From NCBI RefSeq assembly GCF_900112845.1, contig NZ_FONG01000006.1, positions 1-64,000 of the forward strand: a stretch of DNA of 64,000 nucleotides, in the 5' to 3' direction. Each line of letters opens with the position of its first letter. Within the stretch, counting starts at the first letter, position 1. The translations under genes and the position numbers were made by a program. Below, in pieces: positions 33,268-42,218 of the stretch. The stretch is from Actinacidiphila alni (GTDB lineage Bacteria > Actinomycetota > Actinomycetes > Streptomycetales > Streptomycetaceae). A model generated the notes under the pieces. That model saw nothing but the letters and a program-made list of their open reading frames with translations, did no database searches and was not told the DNA's origin.

Positions 33268-33414
33268 CGGCGCACCCGGCGGCGGCGCGGCGCTTTCCGT
33301 GGCGCGGCGCTTTCGGCGATACGGACGGCATCAGGGACGGCGTACGGACGGCGCCCGGGGACTCCCGGGCGCGTTCGTCCGCTTCCCCGGCCGATCCGGG
33401 GTAGAGAAGACGTC

Positions 33415-35862
33415 ATGAGCGCACTTCCCGCGACGCCCACCGCCACCTACCGGGTGCAGGTGCAGCCCGGTTTCACCTTCGCCGACACCGCGCGCTGGGT
33501 GCCGTATCTGGCCACGCTCGGCGTCTCCCACCTGCATCTGTCCCCGGTGCTCGAAGCGGTGCCTGGCTCCACGCACGGCTACGACGTGGTGGACCACTCC
33601 CGGGTGCGGGAGGAGCTGGGCGGCGAGCAGGGGCTGCGGGCGCTGTCCCGCACCGCCCGCGAGCACGGCCTCGGGCTGATCCTGGACATCGTCCCCAACC
33701 ACATGGCGGTGCCCGCGCCCGAGCACCTCAACGGCCCGCTGTGGGAGGTGCTGCGCGACGGCCCGGAGTCGGCGTACGCGCACTGGTTCGACATCGACTG
33801 GGCGGCGCTGGACGGCAAGGTGCTGCTGCCGGTGCTGGGCGACCCCCTGCCCGACGTCCTCGGACAGCTCACCGTCGGCACCGACAAACGGGCCGACGGC
33901 AAGGTGCTGCGCTACTACGACCACGCCTTCCCGCTGCGCGCGGGCACCGAGGACCTGCCGCTGCCCGAGCTGCTGGACGCGCAGTGGTACCGGCTGGCGT
34001 ACTGGCGGGAGGCCCGCACCGAGCTGAACTACCGGCGTTTCTTCACCATTTCCGACCTGATCGCGATCCGCGTCGAGCGGCAGGACGTCTTCGACACCAC
34101 CCACGCGACCGTGCTGCGGCTGCTGGAGGAGGGTGTCGCCGACGGCCTGCGGATCGACCACCCGGACGGTCTGGCCGACCCCGCCGGCTATCTGCGGCGC
34201 CTCGCGGAGGCGAGCGGCGGGCGCTGGACGGTGGTGGAGAAGATCCTCCAGCGCGACGAACCGCTGCCCGCGGACTGGGAGTGCGCGGGCACCACCGGTT
34301 ACGACGCGCTCGACCGGATCGACGGGCTGTTCACCGATCCGGCCGGCGTCGGCGAACTGACCGACTTCTACCGGGAGTTCACCGGCGCCGAGGACGACCG
34401 CGGCGGCCGGTGGGAGCCGACCGCGCGGCGCGCCGCGCACCGCATCGTGAGCCATGACCTGACCGCCGAGGTCGAGCGCCTGCGTCGCGCGGCCGAACGC
34501 GCCCGCGCGACGCTGCCGGACGAGCACCCGTACCGCCCCGAGGTGCTGTCCGAGGTGCTGCGCGAACTCCTGGTCGCGATCCCGGTCTACCGGCCGTACG
34601 TCGTCCCCGGCCGGCCCGCGACGGACGCCGACACCGCTCTGCTGGAACGAGCCGCCGACCAGGCCCGTACGGCGGTGGCGCCGGAGCTGTCCGGCGCCGT
34701 GTACTTCCTCCGCGACCTGGCGCTCGGGCGCGCGGCGCAGGGTCCGGACGCGGCCGACTTCGCCGTCCGCTTCGCGCAGGTCGCCTCCGCGCTGCACGCC
34801 AAGTCCATTGAGGACACCGCCTTTTACCGCTACACACCGCTGCTGTCGCTGTGCGAGGTCGGCCGCAGCCCGGCGCGTCCGGCGACCACGCCGGAGGAAT
34901 TCCACGCCTACTGCGCGGACATCCTGCGCGACCGGCCCACTACCGGCACCGTGCTGTCGACGCACGACACCAAGCGCAGCGCCGATCTGCGGCTGCGGCT
35001 GGCCGTGCTGTCCGAACTCCCTTCCCAGTGGCGGCACTGGATGAACGAACGCCCGGCCGTCGCCGAACGCCACGGCGACGCCGCCGCGCCCGATCCGCAT
35101 ACCGCGTACACCGTCTTCCAGACCGGGGTCGGCATCGGCTTCTGCCACCCCGACCGGCTGGTGCCCGCCGCCCTCAAGGCGGTCCGCGAGGCGGGCCTGC
35201 GCACCGCCTGGACGGCCCAGGACGCGGCGTACGAGAAGGCTGTCGCCGACTTCACCGAGCAGGGGCCCTGTGGGCCGCAGATCTACGAAGTCGGGGAATT
35301 CGTCAACCAGTTGCGGCCGTACGCCGAGGCGAACGCGCTCGGCGCGGCGCTGCTGCACCTCACGATGCCGGGGGTGCCCGACGTCTACCAGAACACCGAA
35401 TTCCCGGTGTACACCCTGGTGGACCCCGACAATCGCGGGCCCATGGACGCGCCGGTCGGCGGCACCCAGCGGTTCGGGATCGACCGCACGCTCGCCGCGC
35501 TCCTGGACGGGGCGGAGCCGCACTCCTTCGACGAGGTGAAGCTGCGGCTCACCGCTGTGGCGCTGCGCCTGCGCCGTGACCGCCCCGACTGCTTCGGGCC
35601 CACCGCCGCGTACGCCGCTCTCGCGGCCGAGGGTCCGGCCCGCTCCCACTGCGTCGCCTTCCGGCGCGGGCCCGCCGCCCTCACCGTCGTCACGCGGCTC
35701 TCGCGCCGCCTCGCCGAGGCCGGTGGCTGGCGCGAGACGCTTCTCCCCCTCCCCCCGGGCCCCTGGACCGACCGCCTCTCCGGCACCACCTTCGAGGGCC
35801 GCGTCCTCCTCTCCGACCTGTTGTCCACCTCCTCGGTGGCCCTCCTCACGCAGGGCGCGTGA
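33415..35862 (+). CDS. treY: malto-oligosyltrehalose synthase
   Basis: An 815-residue GH13 enzyme that isomerises the reducing end of maltodextrin to an alpha,alpha-1,1 trehalose bond. The start has TYRVQVQPGFTFADTARWVP. Catalytic regions are LILDIVPNHMAVPAPEH, GLRIDHPDGLADPAGYLRR (nucleophile), WTVVEKILQRDEPLP (acid Glu) and VLSTHDTKRSADLRLRLA. The length is slightly above the usual 700-800. Its product is cleaved by TreZ, encoded 3.3 kb further on. The last 300 bases use C-ending codons more heavily than the rest of the gene. Confidence 0.95.
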   Translation: MSALPATPTATYRVQVQPGFTFADTARWVPYLATLGVSHLHLSPVLEAVPGSTHGYDVVDHSRVREELGGEQGLRALSRTAREHGLGLILDIVPNHMAVPAPEHLNGPLWEVLRDGPESAYAHWFDIDWAALDGKVLLPVLGDPLPDVLGQLTVGTDKRADGKVLRYYDHAFPLRAGTEDLPLPELLDAQWYRLAYWREARTELNYRRFFTISDLIAIRVERQDVFDTTHATVLRLLEEGVADGLRIDHPDGLADPAGYLRRLAEASGGRWTVVEKILQRDEPLPADWECAGTTGYDALDRIDGLFTDPAGVGELTDFYREFTGAEDDRGGRWEPTARRAAHRIVSHDLTAEVERLRRAAERARATLPDEHPYRPEVLSEVLRELLVAIPVYRPYVVPGRPATDADTALLERAADQARTAVAPELSGAVYFLRDLALGRAAQGPDAADFAVRFAQVASALHAKSIEDTAFYRYTPLLSLCEVGRSPARPATTPEEFHAYCADILRDRPTTGTVLSTHDTKRSADLRLRLAVLSELPSQWRHWMNERPAVAERHGDAAAPDPHTAYTVFQTGVGIGFCHPDRLVPAALKAVREAGLRTAWTAQDAAYEKAVADFTEQGPCGPQIYEVGEFVNQLRPYAEANALGAALLHLTMPGVPDVYQNTEFPVYTLVDPDNRGPMDAPVGGTQRFGIDRTLAALLDGAEPHSFDEVKLRLTAVALRLRRDRPDCFGPTAAYAALAAEGPARSHCVAFRRGPAALTVVTRLSRRLAEAGGWRETLLPLPPGPWTDRLSGTTFEGRVLLSDLLSTSSVALLTQGA

Positions 35863-35944
35863 TGCCTCCTGCGGAGTGCGGTGCCTGATGTCTTTGGGGG
35901 CGCCCCCGGCAGGGGATCACGCACCCCTCTCCGGAGGAGAGCCG

Positions 35945-36706
35945 TCATGACTGTGCCGTCGGCAGGACGATGAGCTGGCGGAGATTGACGCGGGCCGGCC
36001 GGGTCACCGTGAAAGCGATCAGATCGGCCACGTCCTCCGACGTGAGAGCGGGAATCGCCGCGTGCATCCCGTCGAGCTGAGCGGCCAGCGAAACGTTGTC
36101 GATGTGGTCGCCCAACTCCGTCCCGGTCAGGCCGGGTTCGATGTTGGTGACGCGGACGCCGAGGGGCCCGAATTCGGTGCGGAGGATCTCCGAGAGGTGG
36201 GTGAGCGCCGCCTTGGTGGCGCCGTAGACGGCGTAGTCCGGGAAGGACAGGTGCGCGCCGATGGAGGAGATGTTGACCAGGTCGGCCGGCCGGTGCGCGG
36301 CCCCGGCGGCGGCGAGGTCGGCGCGGAAGGCGTCGATGACGTGCAGCGCACCGCTGAGATTGGTGTCGATCATCCGCGCCCACTCGTCGGAGCGCCCGGC
36401 CGCGACGGGGTTCGGCAGCATGACACCGGCCGCGTTGACGACGAGGTCGGCGCCGCCGAAGGTCTCCCGGACCCGCGCGGCGGCGGCCCGTACGGACGCC
36501 GGGGCGGTGACGTCGGTGGTGACGGCCAGCGCCTGCCCGCCGTCCGCGGTGATCTTCGCGGCGAGGTCGTCGAGCCGGTCGGTGCGGCGGGCCAGCAGGG
36601 CGACCCGGGCGCCGTGCGCGGCCAGAAGCCGGGCGGTGGCGGCGCCCATGCCGCTGGCGGCTCCGGTGACGATGGCGGTACGGCCTGCGAGATTGTCGTA
36701 GCTCAT
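35945..36706 (-). CDS. short-chain dehydrogenase/reductase
   Basis: A 253-residue SDR. The cofactor loop is TGAASGMGAATARLLA near residue 14, followed by TDVTAPASVRAA, LVVNAAGVMLPNP, and the catalytic NISSIGAHLSFPDYAVYGATKAAL with the Ser, Tyr and Lys triad near 140-157. An Arg/Arg after the beta2 strand (LLARRTDR) suggests NADP. The substrate is unknown. GGGAG lies 11 bases before ATG 36706. It is divergent from the XRE regulator, which is its probable controller. Confidence 0.85.
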   Translation of the reverse strand: MSYDNLAGRTAIVTGAASGMGAATARLLAAHGARVALLARRTDRLDDLAAKITADGGQALAVTTDVTAPASVRAAAARVRETFGGADLVVNAAGVMLPNPVAAGRSDEWARMIDTNLSGALHVIDAFRADLAAAGAAHRPADLVNISSIGAHLSFPDYAVYGATKAALTHLSEILRTEFGPLGVRVTNIEPGLTGTELGDHIDNVSLAAQLDGMHAAIPALTSEDVADLIAFTVTRPARVNLRQLIVLPTAQS

Positions 36707-36787
36707 GGTGACGGTGCTCCCTGGTGGGTCCGGTGCGGACGGTGTCCGCCGCGATCTGTCACCACTGTGCGGCGGCCCGCGCACCCC

Positions 36788-36813
36788 ACCCAGGGCACCG
36801 CTTTACCCTGGGT
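36788..36813. promoter_or_regulatory. operator candidate between SDR and XRE regulator
   Basis: ACCCAGGG (36788-36795) and CCCTGGGT (36806-36813) are perfect 8-base arms with a 10-base spacer. The repeat is 81 bases before the SDR start and 60 before the regulator start, in the position expected for autoregulation by the XRE protein. Confidence 0.5.
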
Positions 36814-36873
36814 CCACCAGTACCAGGATCGGCGCCGCGGGGCCGCCCCCGGCCAGGCCGTAGGCTCGTGAGC

Positions 36874-37782
36874 ATGGACAACACGCTCGGTGGTTTCCTC
36901 CAGTCGCGCAGGGCCCGGATCCAGCCGGAGGACGTGGGGCTGCCGCCGTACGGCAGGCGGCGGGTGCCGGGGCTGCGGCGCGAGGAGGTCGCGCAGCTCG
37001 CCGGGGTCAGCGTGGACTACTACATCCGGCTGGAGCAGGGCCGCGGCAGGCATGTGTCGGACGCCGTGCTGGACGCGGTGGCGCGGGTGCTGCGGCTGGA
37101 CGCGACCGAGCGGGCCCATCTGCGGGACCTGGCAAGGCCGGGGCAGGCGCACACCGTGGCGCCGGTGCCCGGCGCCGTCCCCTCCCCCGCGGTGCGCCCC
37201 GGGGTCCGGCTGATGCTGGACAGCTTCCACGACACCCCGGCCTTCGTCCTGGGCCGCCGGATGGACGTACTGGCGTGGAACGCGCTCGCCGACGCGCTGC
37301 ACGGCTTCTCGACGCCGGGCGCGTCCCGGAACATGCTGCAAAGGGTCTTCCTGGACCCCGCGGCCGGTGACATCTACCCCGACTGGTCGGCCGTCGCCGC
37401 GGAGTCCGTCGCGTACACCCGGTTGCGGGCCGGACGGCACCAGGACGACGAGGAGTTGGAGGCGCTGGTCGCCGAACTCTCCACCAAGAGCGCCGACTTC
37501 CGGCGGCTGTGGGACGACCACCTGGTGAAGGAGAAGACGTACGGGGTGAAGCGGCTGGTCCACCCCGTCGTCGGCCGCATGGACTTCGGCTACGAGACGC
37601 TGGCGCTGCCCGGCGACCCCGAGCAGACGATCGTCGTCTACACCGCGCCGCCGGGCTCCGCGAGCGAGGAACGGCTGCGGATGCTGGCCAGTTGGACGGC
37701 GAAGAGCACCGCCGGGGTCGGCGGTCACGGCGGCCGGGACTGCCCGGGCCAGGGCGCGGACCCGGCGCCCGACCACCGCTGA
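36874..37782 (+). CDS. XRE-family regulator with MmyB-like ligand domain
   Basis: A 302-residue regulator. The N-terminal helix-turn-helix contains GFLQSRRARIQPEDVGLPP, RVPGLRREEVAQLAGVSVDY and YIRLEQGRGRHVSDAVLDAV. The rest is an MmyB-like PAS-type domain (MLDSFHDTPAFVLGRRMDVL, then AWNALADALHG) that binds a fatty-acid-like ligand in solved homologues. ATG 36874 follows TAGGCT (36861-36866) by 7 bases, so it is probably leaderless. It is divergent from the SDR gene, a common Streptomyces pairing in which the regulator represses the reductase. Confidence 0.85.
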   Translation: MDNTLGGFLQSRRARIQPEDVGLPPYGRRRVPGLRREEVAQLAGVSVDYYIRLEQGRGRHVSDAVLDAVARVLRLDATERAHLRDLARPGQAHTVAPVPGAVPSPAVRPGVRLMLDSFHDTPAFVLGRRMDVLAWNALADALHGFSTPGASRNMLQRVFLDPAAGDIYPDWSAVAAESVAYTRLRAGRHQDDEELEALVAELSTKSADFRRLWDDHLVKEKTYGVKRLVHPVVGRMDFGYETLALPGDPEQTIVVYTAPPGSASEERLRMLASWTAKSTAGVGGHGGRDCPGQGADPAPDHR

Positions 37783-37936
37783 CACACCGCCCCGCCCCGC
37801 CCGTACCGCGTCAACCGCCGTACGCATGCGCCGCCGCCTTACGCATGCGGCGCGTCGTTAATTCGGTGGACCCCGGTGCGCGCCACGCCTAGGGTGGCGA
37901 TCACGCCCGTGACAGGACCGGAAGGAGGCGAGAGCG

Positions 37937-37990
37937 ATGACGTACACCACTGTGCCGCGCTCCCGCCCCGCCGCCGGGCGTCGTCCGTAG
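37937..37990 (+). CDS. 17-residue upstream ORF with strong ribosome site
   Basis: ATG at 37937 has AAGGAGG (37922-37928) at 8-base spacing, the best Shine-Dalgarno in this stretch, and encodes MTYTTVPRSRPAAGRRP. It ends 66 bases before the GNAT start. A TAGGGT box (37891-37896) lies upstream. It may be a leader peptide or a translation buffer for the downstream gene. It is too short for recognition by similarity. Confidence 0.4.
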   Translation: MTYTTVPRSRPAAGRRP

Positions 37991-38056
37991 GGTCCGACAG
38001 GCCCACGGGGAGATCCACGGGAGCGCTCCGTTCACTCCCGAAGGACACGTATCACC

Positions 38057-38989
38057 ATGTCTGACCTGGTCATCCGCCCGCTCGTCGCGGGCGAGTCCGC
38101 CCTTTTCTCCTCCCTCACCCCCGACGCCCCGGGCGCCGAGGTCGGCCGCGTGCTGCTCGGCCACTCCTTCGCGACCACCGACGAGGGCGGCGAGTACCGC
38201 CCCGAGTGGTCGTGGGTCGCGCTGCGCGACGGCAGGGTCGTCGCGCGCGCCGCGTGGTGGGCCAAACCCGGTGACGCCGAGCCGCTGGCCCTTGACTGGT
38301 TCGACTTCGCCCCGGGCGAGGCCGACGCCGCCGCCGAACTGCTGCGTACCGCACCGCTGTACGCCGAGTACAGCCTGCTGCTGCCGCCCGACTGGCGGGA
38401 GCGCCCCGCCGTCACGGCAGCGGCCGAGGGCCGGGCGGCGGCCGTCGAGGCGGCCGGGCTGCGCCGGCTGGTCGAGCGCTACCGCTACGAATGGACGGCC
38501 GCGGACTGCCCGCTGCCGGAGCGCACCGGCCGCCTGGAGTACCGCCCCGAGCCGGACGACGTCGCCTTCCGTGCCGTCATGGCCCGCATCATGGACGGCA
38601 CGCTCGACGCCCACGACCGCCGGATGGCCGAGCGGCACGGCCTGGCGGCGGCGCTCGACGAGGCCATCGGCTTCTTCGACTGGTTCGACTCGCCGAACGA
38701 CTGGCGGCGGGTGGCGTACACCCCGGCCGGCGAGGTCGCCGGGCTGCACGTCCCGGCGCGCAATCCGGGCGGCCCCTGCATCGGCTTCATCGCCGTCGTT
38801 CCCGAACAGCGCGGCCACGGCTACGCGTACGACCTGCTGGTGGAGTGCACCCACGATCTGGTCGGCCACGGTGCCACGAAGATCGCGGCGGCCACCGACC
38901 GGACCAATTTCCCGATGGCGCGGAATTTCGCGAAGGCGGGGTATCCGGTCACCCAGGAGCGGGTGGATTTCGTGCGCGACACCGACTGA
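38057..38989 (+). CDS. GNAT-family N-acetyltransferase, two-domain
   Basis: A 310-residue protein with an N-terminal GNAT-like half (LVIRPLVAGESALFSSLTPD ... WVALRDGRVVARAAWWA) and a C-terminal acetyltransferase domain. The latter shows RVAYTPAGEVAGLHVPAR, then CIGFIAVVPEQRGHGYAYDL (acetyl-CoA loop QRGHGYA) and AATDRTNFPMARNFAKAGYP. The acceptor is unknown. It starts at ATG 38057, about 66 bases after the short upstream ORF, and lies between treY and treZ without an obvious link to trehalose. Confidence 0.8.
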   Translation: MSDLVIRPLVAGESALFSSLTPDAPGAEVGRVLLGHSFATTDEGGEYRPEWSWVALRDGRVVARAAWWAKPGDAEPLALDWFDFAPGEADAAAELLRTAPLYAEYSLLLPPDWRERPAVTAAAEGRAAAVEAAGLRRLVERYRYEWTAADCPLPERTGRLEYRPEPDDVAFRAVMARIMDGTLDAHDRRMAERHGLAAALDEAIGFFDWFDSPNDWRRVAYTPAGEVAGLHVPARNPGGPCIGFIAVVPEQRGHGYAYDLLVECTHDLVGHGATKIAAATDRTNFPMARNFAKAGYPVTQERVDFVRDTD

Positions 38990-39055
38990 CGCGCGCAGGC
39001 CGCGCCCACCGATCGGCGCCGGGGTGATGCTCCGGGCCGTTCGGTGGGCATGCAT

Positions 39056-39094
39056 GTGCCCGGGGTCCGTGGCGCGGCCACGGGGCCCGGGCAC
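39056..39094. terminator. terminator after the GNAT gene
   Basis: 18-base arms 39056-39073 and 39077-39094 pair with two mismatches around GCG. It separates the GNAT gene from treZ. Confidence 0.6.
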
Positions 39095-39180
39095 GCGGGA
39101 CGATGGACGCTGACCGATCCGGCCGGGACCGAACGGGCCCGTACGGAACCGTGTGGGACCGGACGAGACGGGAGTCGTGG

Positions 39181-40938
39181 GTGCTGTTCGAGGTGTGGGC
39201 GCCGCAAGCCCAGCAGGTGGAGATCCTGATCGACGACCGCACACGGCACTCGCTCGGCCCCGACCCGGCGCGGGCCGGCTGGTGGCGCGCCGACCTGCCG
39301 GCGGCGCACGGCACCCGTTACGCGTATCTGCTCGACGGCGGCCCGCCGCTGCCCGATCCGCGTTCGCGCCGCCAACCGGACGGTCCCGACGGCGCGAGCG
39401 CCGTCGTGGACCACGACGCGTTCGACTGGACGGTGCCGTGGCCGGGCCGCGCGCTGCCCGGCGCGGTGGTCTACGAACTGCACGTCGGCACCTTCACGCC
39501 CGAGGGCACCTTCGACGCCGCGATCGGGAAGCTGCCGCATCTGGCCAGGCTCGGCATCACGCACATCGAGCTGATGCCGGTCTGCCCCTTCCCCGGCACG
39601 AACGGCTGGGGCTACGAGGGCGTGTCGCTGTGGGCGGTGCACGAACCGTACGGCGGGCCCGAGGCGATGAAACGATTTGTCGACGCGGCACACCAGCACT
39701 GCCTGGGTGTCGTGCTCGACGTGGTGCACAATCACCTCGGCCCGTCCGGCAACCATCTGCCGCCCTTCGGCCCGTACTTCACCGACCGGCACCACACCCC
39801 CTGGGGCGACGCGGTCAATCTGGACGCGCCCGGCTCCGACGAGGTGCGGGACTTCCTGATCGGCAGCGCGCTGTCCTGGCTGCGCGACTACCGGCTCGAC
39901 GGGCTGCGGCTGGACGCCGTGCACGCGCTGGTGGACACGCGCGCGCTGCACTTCCTGGAGGAGCTGTCCACGGCGGTCGACGGCCTGTCGGCCGCGCTCG
40001 GCCGCCCGCTGTTCCTGATCGCCGAGTCCGATCTGAACGACCCGCGCACGACCGCGCCGCGCGAGGCCGGCGGCCTCGGCCTGCACGCGCAGTGGAGCGA
40101 CGACTTCCACCACGCCCTGCACGCCGCCGTCACCGGCGAGGCGCAGGGCTACTACGCCGACTTCGCCGCCGCCGGGCCGGCCGCCGTCGCCAAGACCCTT
40201 ACCGGCGGCTTCTTCCACGACGGCAGCTGGTCGTCCTTCCGCGGCCGGCACCACGGCCGCCCACTGGACCGTAGGGCCGTACCCGCGCACCGGCTGCTCG
40301 GCTACGCGCAGACGCACGACCAGATCGGCAACCGGGCGACCGGCGACCGGCTCACCGCGGACCAGCTCACCGTGGCCGCCGCGCTCGTGCTGACCTCGCC
40401 CTTCACCCCGATGCTCTTCATGGGCGAGGAGTGGGGCGCGGGCACGCCCTGGCAGTTCTTCACCGATCACGACGACCCGGAGCTGGGCGCGGCCATCACG
40501 CGCGGGCGGCGGCGCGAATTCGCCACGCACGGCTGGGCCGAGGAGGACGTGCCGGACCCGCAGGCGCACGCGACCCGCGACCGGTCCTGCCTGGACTGGG
40601 CCGAGCCGGACAAGGCCGGGCACCGCGATCTGCTCGACTGGTACCGCGGGCTGATCGCGCTGCGCCGCGCCGAGCCCGCCCTGACCGACCCGCAGCTCGA
40701 CACGGTGGCGGCGACCGCGGGCGGGCGCACCCTGCGGCTGGCCCGCGGCCCGATCCGTACGGTGGTGAACTTCTCCGACGCGCCCGCGCGCGTACCGCTT
40801 GACGTGCCGTGCGAGGTGCTGCTGGCCCGGCCGTCGTGCAAGGTACTGCCGGGGCCCGACCCGGCGGTGCAGCTCCCGGCCCGGGGCGCCGCGGTGCTGC
40901 GCGCGCGGGAGGCGGCGGGCGCTACGGTGAACGGGTGA
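39181..40938 (+). CDS. treZ: malto-oligosyltrehalose trehalohydrolase
   Basis: A 585-residue GH13 enzyme that releases trehalose from the TreY product. It opens VLFEVWAPQAQQVEILIDD (CBM48-like). Catalytic regions are VVLDVVHNHLGPSGNHLPP, RLDGLRLDAVHALVD (nucleophile Asp), LFLIAESDLNDPR (Glu) and GYAQTHDQIGNRATGDR. GTG 39181 is preferred: GGGAG sits 7 bases upstream and the protein then begins at the family N-terminus. An in-frame ATG at 39103 would add 26 Arg-rich residues. The stop overlaps the next small gene. Confidence 0.93.
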   Translation: MLFEVWAPQAQQVEILIDDRTRHSLGPDPARAGWWRADLPAAHGTRYAYLLDGGPPLPDPRSRRQPDGPDGASAVVDHDAFDWTVPWPGRALPGAVVYELHVGTFTPEGTFDAAIGKLPHLARLGITHIELMPVCPFPGTNGWGYEGVSLWAVHEPYGGPEAMKRFVDAAHQHCLGVVLDVVHNHLGPSGNHLPPFGPYFTDRHHTPWGDAVNLDAPGSDEVRDFLIGSALSWLRDYRLDGLRLDAVHALVDTRALHFLEELSTAVDGLSAALGRPLFLIAESDLNDPRTTAPREAGGLGLHAQWSDDFHHALHAAVTGEAQGYYADFAAAGPAAVAKTLTGGFFHDGSWSSFRGRHHGRPLDRRAVPAHRLLGYAQTHDQIGNRATGDRLTADQLTVAAALVLTSPFTPMLFMGEEWGAGTPWQFFTDHDDPELGAAITRGRRREFATHGWAEEDVPDPQAHATRDRSCLDWAEPDKAGHRDLLDWYRGLIALRRAEPALTDPQLDTVAATAGGRTLRLARGPIRTVVNFSDAPARVPLDVPCEVLLARPSCKVLPGPDPAVQLPARGAAVLRAREAAGATVNG

Positions 40939-41132
40939 CGCAGACGCCAGCACCCGAATCCGCGCCAGAACCGGCGGCCGGTACGCACCAGGTGCGCGAG
41001 GAGGCCGACGCGGCCCTCGCGGACTGCGTGCTGTGCGGCGAGCCGACCGAATATCCGGCGAGCACGCGCGGCGCGACGTACTGCCCGGTGTGCGAGTGGC
41101 AGGAGGCGCAGCGGACGGCCTGCTCGGGCTGA
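40935..41132 (+). CDS. small CxxC protein coupled to treZ
   Basis: A 65-residue protein. The first 28 residues are Pro/Ala/Glu-rich and disordered. Then come CVLCGEPTEYPASTRGATYC and PVCEWQ, two CxxC pairs spaced as a small zinc ribbon. GTG 40935 overlaps the treZ stop (GTGA), so it is translationally coupled. The role is unknown; the coupling suggests either a simple operon hitchhiker or a TreZ-linked factor. No homologue name is recalled. Confidence 0.65.
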   Translation: MTQTPAPESAPEPAAGTHQVREEADAALADCVLCGEPTEYPASTRGATYCPVCEWQEAQRTACSG

Positions 41133-41181
41133 GCGGGCCGCCCGCCGGCCATGTCACGTGGCGGGTGTCGGGCGGCGGGTG

Positions 41182-42153
41182 TCAGGTGGCGAGCAGTTCC
41201 GTCCTGCTCCGCTCGACGTCGAAGTCGGCCTTGGGATAGGCCGGGTCGATCAGTTCGAGGTGTTCGAGCAGCAGCTTGGCGACCGCCCAGTTCCGGTACC
41301 ACTTCCGGTCGGACGGCACGATGTGCCAGGGCGCGGCGTCGGTCGAGCAGCGCTCAAGGGCGGCCTCGTACGCCTCCTGGTACGCCGGCCACAGCGCGCG
41401 CTCGCTGATGTCGCCGGGGTTGAACTTCCAGTGCTTGTCCGGGCGGTCGAGCCGCTCCAGCAGGCGTTCGCGCTGCTTGTCGTAGCTGATGTGCAGGAAC
41501 GCCTTGACGACGGTGACGCCGTCGTCGGCGAGCGACTGCTCGAAGCGGTTGATGACGCCGTAGCGGCGGCTCCAGGTGGCGCGCGGCACGAGGTCGCGCA
41601 CCCGGGCGATCAGTACGTCCTCGTAGTGCGAGCGGTCGAAGACGCCGAGTTCGCCGGGGCGCGGCAGGGCCTGCCGGATCCGCCACAGGAAGGGGTGCTG
41701 CCGTTCCTGCTCGGTGGGCGCCTTGAACGCCTTGACGCGGATGCCCGCCGGATTCAGGCCGTCGGACACGTGCTTGATGGTGCCGCCCTTGCCCGAGGTG
41801 TCCATGCCCTGGAGCACCAGCAGCACGCAGTGCGGGTCGCCCTGGGTGCTCTGTGCGAACAGCCGTTCCTGGAGTTCGGCGAGCCGGAGCCGGATCTCGG
41901 CGGTCGCCTCCAGCGCCTCGGCCTTGTTCCGCGGGCCGCCGGGGGTCGCGGAGGGGTCGTGCGCGCGCAGGTTGACCGGGCCGCTGCCGGGCGGGACGCG
42001 CAGCATCGTGCGCAGGGGCCGTTCCTTCTGGCCCTTGCGCTCGTCCTGCCGCTGCTTGTGCTTCTTCTTCTGCTGGTCCTGCTCGTGCTTGTGCTTCTTG
42101 CCGTCGCCCTTGGCGCTGTGCCTGTCGCCGCTCTTGCTCCCGGTCTTCGCCAT
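41182..42153 (-). CDS. polyphosphate kinase 2 family protein
   Basis: A 323-residue PPK2-type enzyme, which transfers phosphate between polyphosphate and nucleotides or AMP/ADP. The first 45 residues are a Lys/His/Gln-rich basic tail (KKHKHEQDQQKKKHKQRQ). Walker A is VLQGMDTSGKGGTIKHV near residue 118, the lid Arg region follows, and Walker B/catalytic FDRSHYEDVLIARV is near 180. The C-terminal WHIVPSDRKWYRNWAVAKLL is conserved. The basic tail may bind polyphosphate or nucleic acid. It is convergent with the treZ operon; GCCGCCCG (41137-41144) and CGGGCGGC (41169-41176) may terminate both. Confidence 0.9.
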   Translation of the reverse strand: MAKTGSKSGDRHSAKGDGKKHKHEQDQQKKKHKQRQDERKGQKERPLRTMLRVPPGSGPVNLRAHDPSATPGGPRNKAEALEATAEIRLRLAELQERLFAQSTQGDPHCVLLVLQGMDTSGKGGTIKHVSDGLNPAGIRVKAFKAPTEQERQHPFLWRIRQALPRPGELGVFDRSHYEDVLIARVRDLVPRATWSRRYGVINRFEQSLADDGVTVVKAFLHISYDKQRERLLERLDRPDKHWKFNPGDISERALWPAYQEAYEAALERCSTDAAPWHIVPSDRKWYRNWAVAKLLLEHLELIDPAYPKADFDVERSRTELLAT

Positions 42154-42218
42154 GCACCGATCCTGCGCCCGATCGGCGGCAGCCGCCAGTGACGGGCCGG
42201 GCGGTCCGGTGCCCAGGG

